This document shows, in pieces, positions 1 through 13,893 of a stretch of DNA of 64,000 nucleotides. The notes under the pieces are model-generated. The model did no database searches. It was not told the DNA's origin and saw nothing but the letters and a program-made list of their open reading frames with translations. The first letter of the stretch is position 1; each line of letters opens with the position of its first letter. The stretch is from Neocallimastix lanati (nom. inval.) (Eukaryota; Neocallimastigomycota; Neocallimastigomycetes; Neocallimastigales; Neocallimastigaceae): contig JACVTC010000044.1 of NCBI GenBank assembly GCA_016946835.1, positions 1,210,428 through 1,274,427 on the forward strand, in the 5' to 3' direction. The position numbers and the translations under genes are program-made.

Positions 1-29
1 ATTATGTAAATAAATGTAAATTTCGCAAT

Positions 30-62
<33 letters not shown>

Positions 63-239
63 GTGAAATCAAAATTATATATTAATATTTAAAAAAAATA
101 ATACAATTACTTATTAATATTAAAAAAAAAAAAAAAAAAAGAATAAAAAAATTTTATTTATATGTAGTAAAAAATTAATTCAAAATTTAAAAAATTATTA
201 TTTTATGTTATAAAAGAAACAAACAATAAAATATTTATA
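1..239. other. Gene-free AT-rich DNA
   Basis: Poly-A runs and short AT words only. No coding or RNA signal is seen. Confidence 0.7.
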
Positions 240-3200
240 AGTTAAAAAAAAAAAACTATTATTTATTCCTTAATAAATAAAAAATACCATGAAAAAATTA
301 AAGAGAGAAAATAAAAAATTATAATAGTTTTATAATGTTCTTTTTAAAAATAAATAATCAGTTTAAGTAAACGAAAAAAAAAAAAAGATAAAAAAAAAAC
401 AATGACTTAGTTTAAATCAAAGATAAAATGTATATTTATAATATATATATATAAAATATCAATATATAATTAATAAATATATAATAAAAAATAAATAAAA
501 AAAAAAAAAAAAAAAAGATTTGTATATTAATAATACTAATAATAAATAAGTAAATAATTATTAAGTATATAAATTATAATTTTAATGAATATAATTATAC
601 AATTGATAAATTTTTATTTAATGAAATTAAATATTAAATAAATATTTTTATGTTTTAAATAAATAAATTAAATATTATCTGAATGAATGTATAATTATTT
701 ATTAGATAAATATTAAATTCACTAAAACTTTTATTGTAAATAACAGATAATACATATTAATAATTTAAAAAACATTATATAAAATTAAAAAAGTAAAAAT
801 ATATAATAAATAATAAATAATAAATAATAAATAATAAATAGTATATAATAAATATTAAATAATAAATAATGGAATAATAGTAATAATTAAAAGGAGAATT
901 TATTAAAAGTAATTATTAAAAAGAATAAATAATATAAATTTAATAATAAGCAATAAATATTAGAAAATAAGTAATAGATCATTAATAACTAAAAAATGAA
1001 TAAAGAATCAATAATACAAAAAATTCAATTATCAATAATAATAAATAAAAAAAAAGTTTTTAATCAATAACATAAAAAAAATAATAAAGAAGATATTTAT
1101 AATTTTTATTAATCAAATATATAAAATGATTAATGACTTTTGTACTAAATAATAATTAATAATAGTAATATTATCAATAATTATAAAAGTAACTAAATTA
1201 GAATAAAATAATATAATAAATAGTGAATAGAATAAATATTTAAAATAATTAAAGGAAAAAAAATTATTACTTATTTCTTAATTATAAATAAAAATACCAT
1301 AAAAAAGAAATGAAAGTGAGAATTATTTATTCTATTTAAAAATAAACATTCATTAAGTAAATAAATAAATAAAAAAAAAAGATAATTAAAAAAAATACAA
1401 TGAATTAGTTTAAATCAAGGATAAAATGTATATTTACATTAATAATATATCAATCATTTTTATATTATTCAATCATTATTTTTATTTTTTTTATATTATT
1501 ATTATTTTTATGAAATAAATAAAACTTTTACAATTCAATGTACGTAATCATTTTTCTAATATCATTTTAAATTCTTGTAATCATGAAAAGACATAATAAA
1601 AAGTAATAAATTATAAGTATTAATTAAAATAAAAGAAATTGACAAATAAAAATAGAAATAATGATAAAAACTTTTTTAATTTCTTTTCTTTAACAAATAT
1701 AAATATATATCCAAAAAGAATAATAATAAAAAAATTTATTTTTACTTTTTATATAATTATATAAAAAACAATAATAATAAAAATAAGCAAATTTCAGAAA
1801 TTAATAAACAACTTATTAATAATAGAAAATGAATAAAAATAATAAGTATGATATTATTTTTTTTTCCTAATAAATAAATAAAATATTACTTTAATACATA
1901 TTCATTTATTCATTAGATAAATAAAAACATTTTATTTAATAATACTAATTATAATAAAATAAATAATAAATATTTAATAATAATAATAGTAAATAATAAT
2001 TAAATAATTAATTGAATATTTTATTAAATAAATAAATTATTATATAAATGAATATATAATTTTAATATAGATAAATTCTTAATATTAATCATTTGCAATA
2101 ATGGAAGATAGTAAATATTTATTAATAAAAATTAATTATAAATATTTATAATTAATTTTTAAATTTTAAATGAATGTTTTTATTAATTAAATAAATAAAT
2201 TAAATATTATCTAAATGAATATAATTATTATTAGATAAATTTTTAAGTAATAAAAATTTTATTTATGGTAAATAATATAATAATAAAATTAATATTAAAT
2301 GAATATTATTATTTATTAAATAAATAAATTATATATTATATTAATGAATATATATTTATAAATTGGATATATTTTATTTTAAAAAAAAATATTTAAAATA
2401 GTTTATAATAAATATAAAATAAACAATATCTATATATAAAATAAAAAATATTGAATATTAAATAATGAATAATAAATGAAAGTATGGTTAATAAATTAAT
2501 AATAATAATAATAAATAATAATAAATATGATATATTCAATAACTATTAATGATTAAGTAATATAATAATTAATAATTAATAATAAATAATAAATAATAAA
2601 TAAATAAAAGAATCGTTTAGTATATTAAAAAGTTATAATAATAATAATAATAATAAATAAGTAAATAATTATTAAATAAATAAATTACTGATAATTTTAA
2701 TGAATATAAAATTATACAATTGATAAATTTTTATTTAATGAAATTATATTAATATTAAATATTAAATAAATGTTTTTATGTTTTAAATAAATAAATTAAA
2801 TATTATCTGAATGAATGTATAATTATTTATTAGATAAATTTTTATGAATAAAAATTTTATTTATATTATATAATAATAATTATAAAATTAATATTAAATG
2901 AATATTATTATTTATTTAATAAATAAATTAAATATTATCTAAATGAATATACAATTATTTATTAGATAAATATTAAATTCAATAAAACTTTTACTGTATA
3001 CATATTAATAATTTAAAAAACATATAAAATTAAATAAGTAAAAATAAATAATAAATAATAAATATATTTAATAAAAAAAAATAAATAATGAAAAAAATTA
3101 GGATACTAATATTAATATTAATATTTAAAATAAATATTGATAATAATAAATAATACAAATAAATAATAAATAATTGAATAATAAATAATTGAATAATAAA

Positions 3201-3795
3201 TAATAGAATAATAAATAATAAATAATAAATAAGAAATAAGAAATAAGAAATATGAAATATGAAATTATAAATAATAAATAAATAAATAATAAATAAATAA
3301 ATAATAAATAATAAATAATAAATAATAAATAATAATAAAAAGACTATTTTTTAATAAATAATAAAAAATCAATAATGGATAATAATTAATAATAATAAAT
3401 AATAATAAAAAGGAGTACTTATTAATAATTAATTATCAATAATTAATAAAATTAATAGAAAAAACTATTTATTAATAAATAATAAGTAATAACTATTTAA
3501 TAATAAGTAATAAATATTAGAAAATAATTAATAGATCATTAATAACTAAAAATGCATAAAGAATAATTGATAAAAAAATTCAATTAATAATAAATAAGGT
3601 ATTAATAAAAAATATGAAAAGATCAATAAAGAGGATATTTAAAATTTTTATTAATTAAATATATAAAATGTTCAATGACTATTGAACTAAAAAATAATTA
3701 ATAAGTAATATTAGCAATAACAATGAAAGTAACTAAATTAGAATAAAATAATATAATAAATAGTGAATAGAATAAATATTTAAGAAGTAAAAAAA
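240..3795 (+). repeat. Diverged direct segmental repeat in AT-rich DNA
   Basis: Three blocks recur in the same order and orientation. Block X (about 241-440 and 1255-1440) shares the 'aataccat' region and a 'gtttaaatcaa..gataaaatgtatattta' end. Block Y (about 541-725 and 2651-2850) shares the 'attatctgaatgaatgtata' stretch. Block Z (about 941-1241 and 3499-3785) shares 'gtaactaaattagaataa' and its flanks. Shorter Y-like copies also lie near 2040, 2200 and 2930-3005. Copy one therefore spans about 240-1250 and copy two about 1255-3795, the latter enlarged by extra Y units and heptamer repeats. No gene is seen inside. Confidence 0.65.
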
Positions 3796-4414
3796 GTTAT
3801 TATGTTATTTTTCTGTTATAATAATATTGATATTCGAAATAGGAAATCAAGTATTTTATTAATGATATTATCGAAAGAGGAATTGCTTTTATAATTAAAT
3901 TATCTTAACTTCACTATCATTCACAACTTTTTATATTTTTTTTTAATAAAAAGCATTAACGACTTTTTTTTCTTATAGGTCAATATCAAAATATATTTAA
4001 ATTTTTTATTTATCTTATTAAAATTTATATTTATTTTATAAATAATTGTTTTATTTATTTTTAGTATTTATTTTTTATTTCCTACTAAATAACTTTAATA
4101 AAATAGAAAGAAGGAATAAATCTATCTTTTTTATGTTTATTTATTCATTTTTAATAATTCTGATTATTTTTTATATAATTCAAAGTTTTTTTTTTCTTGC
4201 TATAATGAATATCTTTCTTTCCTATAATTATAAATTTTTATTTTTTATTTTTTTATTTTTTTTTCAATTTTATTATTCTATTTTTATATATATATATATT
4301 TTATATTTTTATTATTATTTTTTAATCAAATTATTCTTTCTTTTTACTAAATTTATTATTTATTATTTCGTTTTTCTTCTTTTTTATCTGTCGCTCTTTT
4401 ATTATTTTAATTCT

Positions 4415-4451
<37 letters not shown>

Positions 4452-4714
4452 TTCAATCAATTAAGCAAAATTTTTTTTTTTTTTTTCTTATTTTTTATAA
4501 TCAATAAATAAATAAAAAATTTTCTTTCGCAGGTTCGAATCCTTCTCATTTCCTAAAAATTTTCTTCAATTTTTCAATTATTAAAAATTCAATAAATAAT
4601 AAAAATTTTTATTTATTTTTATTTTTTCTAATCATATTTTTTATTATTATTATTATTATTATTTTATTAATAAAAAAAAAAATTTTTTTTTTCCATTTTT
4701 TTTATTATTATAAA

Positions 4715-4761
<47 letters not shown>

Positions 4762-4827
4762 ATTTTTTGATTTTTGATTTTTGGATTTTTTGTGGAACTT
4801 TAATTTTTTACGAAATATAAATTTCAA
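3796..4827. other. Gene-free AT-rich DNA before gene A
   Basis: Contains a run of Phe/Tyr/Ile-only reading frame (4046-4420) that is a by-product of T-rich DNA, and poly-T tracts of about 15-45 bases near 4470 and 4716-4760. A lone tRNA T-arm-like word lies near 4530 without a matching 5' half. This stretch probably includes gene A's promoter, but in DNA this AT-rich no TATA element can be singled out. Confidence 0.6.
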
Positions 4828-7800
4828 ATGGAATGTCATGAAATTTCGAAAGTAAGTAAAAGTCAATTTTTTATTTTTTATTTGATATCAATTACTGTAA
4901 ATAATTCTTCTGATTACGAATTTCACTTTATTTCATTGACTTTTCTATTCAAAACATCGAAAAAAAGTGACCTTTTGAAAAGTTTAATTTTTTTTTTTAA
5001 AAAAAATTTTTATACCATTAAAAGGCCTAAAAAAAATAAAAATGTTGGGAAGTTTAAGGTATGATTATTGGAATGAAACATATATGAATCCATTTTTTAT
5101 AAAAAAATAATAAAAAAAATTGTTTATTTAAATGTATTATAATTTAAGGAATAACAAAAAAAATTATTAAAATAAATTTTGAATAAAATAATTATTAAAA
5201 AAATGATTATACAGAATAATATAATTATTTAATTATTTATGTAATTAACAAAAAAATTTTTTTTAGAGGTAGTTATAGTTTAAATTTAATAATTAAAAGT
5301 AAAAATGTTATAGTCTTGTTGTTTAAAAAGAAATAAAGATTATAGAAAAACCCTTTTTTTTAATTGTATTGTTAATATTTAATTCATTATAATACTTATG
5401 AAACAAAGATTGAATGAAAAAAAATTATAAATCTATTTTATGAATATGATTATCCTTTTTTTATATATATATATATTATTTTAAGTAGTAGGATACTAAT
5501 TTTTTTTTCTTTTGATAAAAAAATTATTATCATTAGTAATTCCAAAAACTTTCTATTTCAGATCTTTCTGTTAACGGTCCTGTTTCTAGCTCGTAAAGTT
5601 TCCGCTGAAGTTACAAGTATGTAATATATAAATAACCATTTCTATGAATTTTTAAAATCGACATGACCAATAAATAATCTAATAAACTTCAATTATTAAT
5701 AAATTAAAACCTTTCTTTTTATGAATAATTTAATAGTATTACCGGTATGTGGACGTGCCAGTGATGATATAACACCAGAAAGTACTACAGCTATTTGTAA
5801 TAAGAGTGGTGGTGGTACTATTACAACTGGAAATTATTGTATAAATGAAGAAAAAACCGAACTTTATAAGTCTGATTCCACTAAATGTGAGAAAGTTACT
5901 TTAGTAGCGAATACCTATTATGTTTTTGTATGTACCGATGAAAATACATGTGCTCTTAAAACTGGTGGCGATATTGATACAATAGAAAATGATGCCAAAT
6001 TATTAGTATATCAATATGTTGATAGCAAATTAAAACAGATAAAGAATAATCGATATGTCTTTGTGAAAGGTAGCACTAATCATAAATTAATTAGTTGTCC
6101 AAAAGGTGATCTCACTTTTGCTACAAATGGTAAATGTGAGATTGCAGCAGCAGGGGTTTATATGAATCCTAGAACGGAATCTAGTGTTACTGATCCATTG
6201 ATTGTTGTAGCAGCAAATACTTTAATTGCTTCACCAAAAACACCAGTAGTTGGAAGTTTTTATTTGGATCAAAGTAGTCAAGACAATAAATTAATAAGAT
6301 GTTCCAGTACTACGGAATGTGTATCCGATACCCCTGTTAAAGGTGTTTATATAGATGAGACTTCCCAACCTGATTATAATAAATTAATTACATGCGATGA
6401 TAGCACTTGTTCATCTGATGCAGTTAATACTGGTGGTGCAATAAAATATTATTTAAATCTTGGGGTCACTAATAGCTTGGAAAATGCCATTGTCAAGTGT
6501 GACACCGAAAATAAATGTTCCAGAGAAAATGGTGTCAATGGAGCTTATTACCTCAACAGTGGATCAGATAATAGCAGCGAGCTTCTCATTAAATGTGACG
6601 CCACTAAATGTTTCACTATGCACTATTCCTATTCTGAAACGAAGACGAGTGACGCTTTTTTGGATAGAGGAAGTTTTGCTAACAATAAATATGTCAATGT
6701 AATAAAATGTATTGCAGCGACAGGATGTTCAAATCCTATATTAACAGCAGGAGCCGATAATTTTTATTACTTTATTAATGGTGGTAGTACCAGTATCAAT
6801 GATGCCATTATTACCTGTACTGGTGAACCCTTGGAATGTACGGCAGGTAAGGGATTGGCAGAAGGGTTCTATGTGGATTCTGTGGACGATAAGCGTGTTA
6901 TTAGCTGCGACTCCTCGTCCTGTGTTTCTACTCCGGGAAGTAAGCTTCAAGGCCATGCCTATATTAAGGCAGTAGCTTCCGGCAAAAAGGATAATATAAT
7001 TACTTACGACAAAGCAACTGGTAAATTTGTAACCACATCTAAAAAGGATGATATAGGTACTGATGAAGATAAACTATATTATATCGATGGCTCCAATCCA
7101 AAAAAATTAATTTCTTGTATAGGGGCTACCAGTGGTGGTGGAGAATGTACCTCGGCTACACCTACCATGGGAAGTAATAAGTATTTATTCTATCCTGATG
7201 GTACAGATCCCACTGATCATACGATTGTCTGCTCCTCCGACGGTTGTATTTCCTCTAAAGGTAAAATAGGATTTAAAAATTATTATTATTATTTTTTTTT
7301 TATTATTTTCATTGCATTAGACCTTTTAGAATTTTTTTTTTTTTATTTTTTTATTTAAATTTTTTTTATATTTATTAAAAAATTTATAGTTTTTTTATTT
7401 AGCTATTATTTTATTTAATTTTTATTTTATTTAATTTAACATTATTTTTTTTAATTTTTTACATTATTTTATTTTTATTTTTACTATTTTTTATTTATTT
7501 TTTTCATTTTATTTTTTATTTTTTTATTTTTTATTTTTATTTTTTAGTTATATTTAGATAACAGTTTTTTTTTTATTTTATTTTTTTTTTTAATTTTAAT
7601 TTCTGTTTTTTATTTATCATCATTTTATTATTTTTTTTTCTATTATACATATTTTATGTTATATTTTATATTTCATTTTCATATTTATTAGTTTTTAGTT
7701 TTTATTTCGTTTCATTCATCGTTTTTATTATTCTTTTTTTATTGTTAGTTTTAGTTTAGGTGTTTTTTTATATTTTATATTTCAAAGATTTCGTTTTATT

Positions 7801-7833
7801 TTTAAAATTTATTATGACATTTTATTTTATTTT

Positions 7834-7864
<31 letters not shown>

Positions 7865-10800
7865 ATTTATTATATTTTTTTATTTTAAAAATTATCATAA
7901 AATATATCATATTTTTTTTATTTTCATAATATTAAAAGTATTAATTATAATTTTTTTATATTTTTTTAAATTAAAGGTTTACAAACATGTACCAAAATTG
8001 AAGAAAGTAAATGTTATGTTGGCTCAGCCGGAACAGCCATGGATGAATCAAAACATTGTTTACATACTGATGGTAAAATTTATTTGAGTTCTAATTCTGA
8101 TGGAACTTGTGGGGCATTAACTCTTCCAACAGGTTCTACTATTACCCCTTACATATTTGAAAGTGCTGATTATACAGCAGAAACGTTTGGTAATTCAGAT
8201 GTTAATGATGCATTAATTTATTCCTGTGACAGCCAGAAATGTACTCAAATTATTTCATCAGGTTTTAAAGGTACCACTTTATACTATACTTGTAGTGATG
8301 GATTATGTAATAAAGTAGCATCACTTGTCGTTGGTCAAACATATTTAAATGGAGTAGCCACCATTAGCGCTACTCAACCTTATCTCACTTATGGATTAGT
8401 TGAAGTTTCAGGAGGTACGGAAATTTCAAACTGTAAAACGGTCTCTAGCCCATCTGGCATTTATTATAACTATGCCGTTCCAAGTCTATTACCTAATGCT
8501 TTGATTAAATGTGAGAGTAGTAAATGTAGAGCTATCGATGGTGTCGCCAAAAAATTTTATATTTCTTCCAAAAAGTTAATTGAATGTGACGAAAATTGTG
8601 CTGTTGTATCAGATACAGATCTTGCTAATAAATATAGTTCTGGTTATTTGCTTGATTATGACAGCCAAGTGGGTGAACTAGATATCTTTACTAAATTAAT
8701 TTCTTGTACCTCCACTGAATGTACCAGTGTTACCCCAGTCGTGGGTTCTTATATTAATAAAGGAGAAGCTGAAAAAATTATTAATTGTTTTGACATCAGA
8801 GAAGTAAATTGTGAAGCCCATAGACATGGTGGGACCAATGATAAACCAACCTACTATTATGATGGCATAAGTAAAAAGCTTATAAGCTGTAACGGCAACG
8901 GTTGTTCCTTCGTGGACAAAAACTATAAGGGTTATTTTTTGAATTCTGGAAGTTCCTTTTTGAATTCTGGAAGTTCAACAAAGCCCATCATTAAATGTAC
9001 TGGAGCGGCCACGAATCCTTGTACGGCGGAAGAAGTTACGGAGACGACCTGTTCCAAAGCCGGTAGAGTGAAAAAGGTCGGTGGGGACATCTACCTCTGT
9101 GTCTCGGCCAACGATGCGGATGACCACATAAATATGGCCACTGCAACAAAGCAATATCGATCCGTGGTCGCCGCCAATGAATTCCCCGGAAATAATGCCA
9201 GTACCGATTTTACGGTAAGAGTGGACAACGACGGAAAGGTCCTTCTCATGGAAGATGGCATTTCTCTGCCAGCTTGTGGAAGTACCTGTGTAGAAAACAA
9301 ACATTGCTTTGATGGAACGATAATTAAAACTAAAGTTGGTGGAGATGAAACTACTTGTATTCCAATTACAAACGAAGCCAGTACCCCAAACCCTAACCCT
9401 GTTCTTTATTTTAAAGAAGACACTACAAAAGTTGATGCAGGAAATGTGGATAGTAACGTTTATGCATATAAATGTACTTACAGTAGTACAGCTAATGATG
9501 CAGGTACTTATGATGCCACAAGTTGTGAAATAATTAAAGGTTATGTTGCAACAAATATTGGTACTAATTCTTTATACTGTAGTGGATGGAAGTATGATAT
9601 ATGTACTTTTGCTGTTACTGCTACCGGATTAGGAACAACATGTGAAAAAGTAAAATTAATTAATGAAGGTAAAATTTGTACAATTCCTGATGGTGTAGAT
9701 CTCGGTGATGGAAGTGTACTTTTCTATCCAACAGAAGCCAATGAATACTACGGTATTCGATTAACAAGTAACACTGGATTTGTAGGTCTTGAATTAACGT
9801 CAACTTCAGCGATGGTCACTTCAAATCTAAGTAAGTTAAATTTTTTTTTTTACATAAATTAAAATAGTTTCATAAAAATTATTTAGAATGGAATTAATTG
9901 GAAGTAAATTTAGAAGTTAAAAAGTATATATCTAACTTCAAAATTTTTTTTTTAATTCAATTTTTAAATGAAAAGATTTCAATAAGAATGGTTATCAAAT
10001 AAATCCTGCCGCTCTCGGTTCTTTGAAAAAGGCCTTGATTAAATGTACATCCCCCAGTAAAATTAGTACTTGTACGGTTGTAGATGCTAAGGAAGGTTAT
10101 TATCATATGGGTAATACTACATCTGATCCAGTGAAAGGAACTGGAAATCTTATTAAATGTACTAAGGGCAGTGGATGTGTGGTAGTCGATGGTGCCGCTG
10201 GTGACTATTATATTGATGCTTCTGATACTTCCAAAATCATTCATTGTGTTGATGAGTCCGGTATTCTTTGTACAAGTATTCCACATCAAGGAAGTGCCAG
10301 TAGTCCAACGCATTATGCATCAGCTGATGATAAAGTTTTGTACACTTGTAATAATGATGGTTGTATTAAAGAAGATAGTGCCATTTCAGGTTATTTCTTG
10401 AATAGCGCAGGAACTTCAGGTAAAACTTTAATAAAGTGTGAATCAGAACAATGTGTGGAATTTGACGATGTTACTGCCTATAGTGGTGTCGGCTCAGTGA
10501 AAGTTACTTCCGATGGTCACGCATTTCTATGTGTGGATGTCGGATGTAATGGGGCTGGTGAAGTTGAAATTAAGACTCTCTCCACACCAATCTACAAAAC
10601 CATAAGATCGGGTAATTTATTCCCAGGAAGTCCTCATGCCACTGATATTACCGTAAAATTCGATAAGGATGGAAGCGTTTTTCTTCTTGATCCTATTAAC
10701 TATGGTTTAACCGCTGGTATCACAGAAACTACAGTTGGCACCTACGTTTATTTCTTTGACATGAATGGTAATAGGGTGAATCCTCCAACTTCTGGAACTC

Positions 10801-13800
10801 TCCCCAATGTCTCGGCCTATCAATGTGAATATAAGGAAACAGATAATGAACTGGCTGACGGTACCCTAGCACTTGAACAATATTGTGTACAAGTGAAAGG
10901 TTTTGCAAAGATTCCAGGAACGAGTAACTTTGTTCAATGTAGTGGATGGCGTCGTGAAGGTTGTACGATCACTACTTTGAAGTCTTGTGACCCTGAAGAC
11001 GAAGGAAAACTCGGTACCGGCAATAAGATTTGTTTAGGAACGGAGACCTTGTCTCTTCCAACTGGGGCATCTTCGGTCTACACTGCTATTAAGATTAATG
11101 ATATCAATACCTACTATGGTAAAGGAAAATCTGATTATGCTATCAGTCTTAAATTAACTTCAACTTCAGCAATTTCCATCAATCCAGAAGGTAATTTAAT
11201 ATTTTTATTTTTTTTTTTACTTAAAAAAAATAAATTTAATAAAAAAATAAAATAAAATAAAAGTATATATATATTAATATAAAAATAAATATATCATTAG
11301 ATTATTTTTTAAAAAAAAAATAATAGTTTAAAATATAAAAAAGAGAGGTATAAAAGTATTAAAAATCATAAAATATTTAAAAAAAAAGTTTTAAACTGAA
11401 TAGTAATGAATATTATAAAAAAAAAGTTTTTAAAAAGTGCAATTAAATTATTAATAATCATATTTTCAGATTAAAAAAAAATTTATTTTTTAAAATATTA
11501 TAAAAGAAGAATATATTATAATGTATGAAAAGGAAATGGTTTAGAAATATAAAAAACAGTTTTAAAATATATAATTATGACATTAATCATTTAATTATTA
11601 AAGAAATATTTATTATTATTAATTATTAATACATTAAACTATATTAAATTTTATATAATAATTTTGGTTATTTAATAAGGCTCTAAAAACATTATTAAGG
11701 TGGGTAATGAATATAATCTTTATAATGTTGCTAGTAATGCCTTTAGTAAAAATACAGATGGTTATATTATTGATTTATATAATGAATACTATGGTAATAC
11801 CTATCGTGAAAGAGAATTAATACACACTATATATAAAATGCTTTTCTCTTGTTACAAGGGTACCTGTACCAAGAGCAATGGTTACATTCTTTTCAAAGGA
11901 AAAGTTTATGAAAACAGTTCCAGTGGCACAGGAGAATGGACTGAGGTTCCAGAGGCCAGTCAAGTATGTACTTCTAGTACTGATGTAGGTAAGATCAAAT
12001 ATGAAAGTACGCCCAAAATTCAACTTTGTATACCTGGTAATCCAAGTCCAACTTTAGTGGATATTGCTTCCGATATATATTTCTTACCATCTGGAAATAA
12101 TGTTAAAATGTATATTAGTTCAAATTCGAATCAAATTATTGGAACTCCTGATCCTGTGGATGGTTATTACTACATAAAGGATAATAAGAAAGAAACTACC
12201 GCTGATACAACAAACGGAAAATTAGTAAAATGTAAAAGTAAAACCTGTACCGTTATGTCGACCATTGCTGATGGCTTTTATTATAACGTTTTTACGGATA
12301 AATTAATTAAATACACAACGACAGGAGGATCACAGACTCATGAATTTGTCGCTGATATTGGTTATTATCTTGATAATGAAAACGCCTTGGTTTACTGTGA
12401 TGGAGAAGAATGTAGTTATAGCGATGAAATTGGATACTTTAAGAACACCGGAGATACCACCACGAACATCTATATTCAATGTACGGTCAGTGGATGTAAA
12501 GCCATTCCTGACCCAACAGCAGAGTGTAACACTGATTCACAGGTAGGTCATTTGACGAAAGGTGGAAAACTTTGCCTCAAGAATGGTGTCACGAAGGAAT
12601 TTGCCTCGTCCACTCAATTGGTTTACTACCAAAGTGGTAGTGTTTTCAAGTACTACGTCAATAAAAGTACCTACTATGGTTTAATAAAGATGACCACGAA
12701 TTCGATGGTTCTCGATTTCAATAATCTCAATTCCGATTATTGTGTCGATAGTAGTACTTTAGTAGCGACACCTACCAGTACCTGTAGTTCCACACTTTAC
12801 CATTGTAATGTGGATGGTGTCTGTGTGGATTCGACTTCGGAAGAAACTCTCCCTGAATCCATTCGTAATCAAAAGATTGTCGCCGAAGTGGAAGAAGAAG
12901 AGTCTACGAGTGCTATAGACTTAAAGATTGAATGTGATGTCCGCTCCGGAGAAAATTGTAAGTCCTTTTTTTTTTTTTTATTTAAATATAATAATCTATT
13001 TTTTTTTAACTAAAAAAAAAATATTAGTCATTTATTATTTTGAATTTTATAGAATATTTTTTATTATAAATAATGAATATTTTTTTGAGACTTAATGAGA
13101 AAAACAATTTAAATATTAAAAAAAAGAAAAATAAAATTAAATTATTTCGATATTAAATGATTTTTTGTATAGAATTGTTAATGATTTCTTTTATTTAGTA
13201 ATATCTACTAATTCAATATTTATTAAAACATTTTACTTTTTTTTTTTTTTTTATAATTTTTTTAAAAACAAAAAAATCCTAGGTGACAATGATTACTATC
13301 TGGTGAGTAAGGAGGAGAATTACGCTCTCGGAGAGGATCACGGCGCCCTCTTCTATTGTGATCCTGAAAAGCAAAAACCAATCTGTACTGAAATCTTTGA
13401 TGTCGGTTACTACATCAAGGACAAGGAAGCCATCTTCTCTTGTAAAGCAGGAAACAACGGATTAGATTGCTCTCTTAACAAACTTACCGATGAAAATAAT
13501 GCCTGTAATACTAACAGCATCGGTAAGCCCTTCTTGAACCAAAATAAATTGGCCCTTTGTCTCGACTACGATGAGGGTGCTACGACCGCCTACGCCATTG
13601 ACTTGACGCCTACCACCTCTGGAAACTACCTCATTAAGAAGGATTCCTCTAACCTCTTCGATATTCCTAGTGACCGAGACTATGCCATCGTAAGTGTGAA
13701 GGAAAAGATCATCACCATCAATCTCAACTACACCAATAAGCTAAAGTATGTCTATGCGAATAAGGATGCTAAGATGAAGCTTCTGGAGAAGGGAGATACC

Positions 13801-13893
13801 TGTCCTAAAAGCAATGGAGCCTTGGACGAAACCAAAATTTTAGAATTGAATTGTGTCAATAGTAAATGTACTACGAATTTGAACCTTTCTTAA
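4828..13893 (+). CDS. Scaffoldin-like repetitive secreted protein A (fungal cellulosome), about 2,186 aa
   Basis: Probable non-catalytic scaffold of the fungal cellulosome, secreted to hold dockerin-tagged plant-wall hydrolases. Exons: 4828-4851 (tentative), 5562-5616, 5737-7260, 7977-9830, 9976-11190, 11680-12957 and 13283-13893, ending in TAA. Exon 2 encodes a hydrophobic signal core (IFLLTVLFLARKVSA). After it come dozens of G-Y-Y-L-N ... L-I-K-C ... C units, two FPG modules (about 9000-9300 and 10490-10720), YCI-type modules and CSGW modules (about 9580 and 10935). There is no GPI tail, so it is probably released. Exons 3-6 all begin and end in phase 1. The first exon is uncertain: the same donor at 4852 also serves an ATG at 4838 if the acceptor at 5536 is used. 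Gene B is a paralog with nearly the same exon plan. Membership of the scaffoldin family is recognised from the repeat type; cohesin function is inferred. Confidence 0.85.
4852..5561 (+). other. Gene A intron 1 (tentative)
   Basis: A GTAAGT donor at 4852 and a pyrimidine-rich acceptor ending ATTTCAG at 5561. It holds only AT-rich DNA and short open frames without coding character. If exon 1 lies elsewhere, this is simply upstream DNA. Confidence 0.35.
7261..7976 (+). other. Gene A intron 3, 716 nt, T-rich
   Basis: Donor G|GTAAAA and acceptor TTAAAG|G, phase 1. The interior is almost entirely T with A on the sense strand and has no other feature. The same position is interrupted in gene B by a 998-nt intron. 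Confidence 0.85.
8936..8977 (+). repeat. 21-bp in-frame tandem duplication inside gene A
   Basis: Two 21-base copies (8936-8956 and 8957-8977) differ only at the last base and encode FLNSGSS twice. This is a very recent slippage or unequal-exchange event inside a repeat unit. Confidence 0.9.
9831..9975 (+). other. Gene A intron 4, 145 nt
   Basis: GTAAGT donor and GAAAAG acceptor, phase 1. The matching intron of gene B is 2,099 nt. Confidence 0.85.
11191..11679 (+). other. Gene A-specific intron 5, 489 nt
   Basis: Donor G|GTAATT and acceptor AATAAG|G, phase 1, very AT-rich. Gene B has continuous coding sequence at the matching place (about 25475-25545). Confidence 0.8.
12958..13282 (+). other. 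Gene A intron 6, 325 nt
   Basis: GTAAGT donor and TCCTAG acceptor, phase 1, splitting a Cys codon (T|GT). Gene B has an intron at the same codon. Confidence 0.85.

Noticed and set aside
4046-4420. Open frame of 124 codons
   Set aside because: Almost only Phe, Tyr, Ile and Leu, as expected of T-rich DNA; no domain, no codon bias.
4525-4555. tRNA T-arm-like word GGTTCGAATCC
   Set aside because: No 5' half, D-arm or anticodon arm can be folded upstream, and the stem is imperfect.
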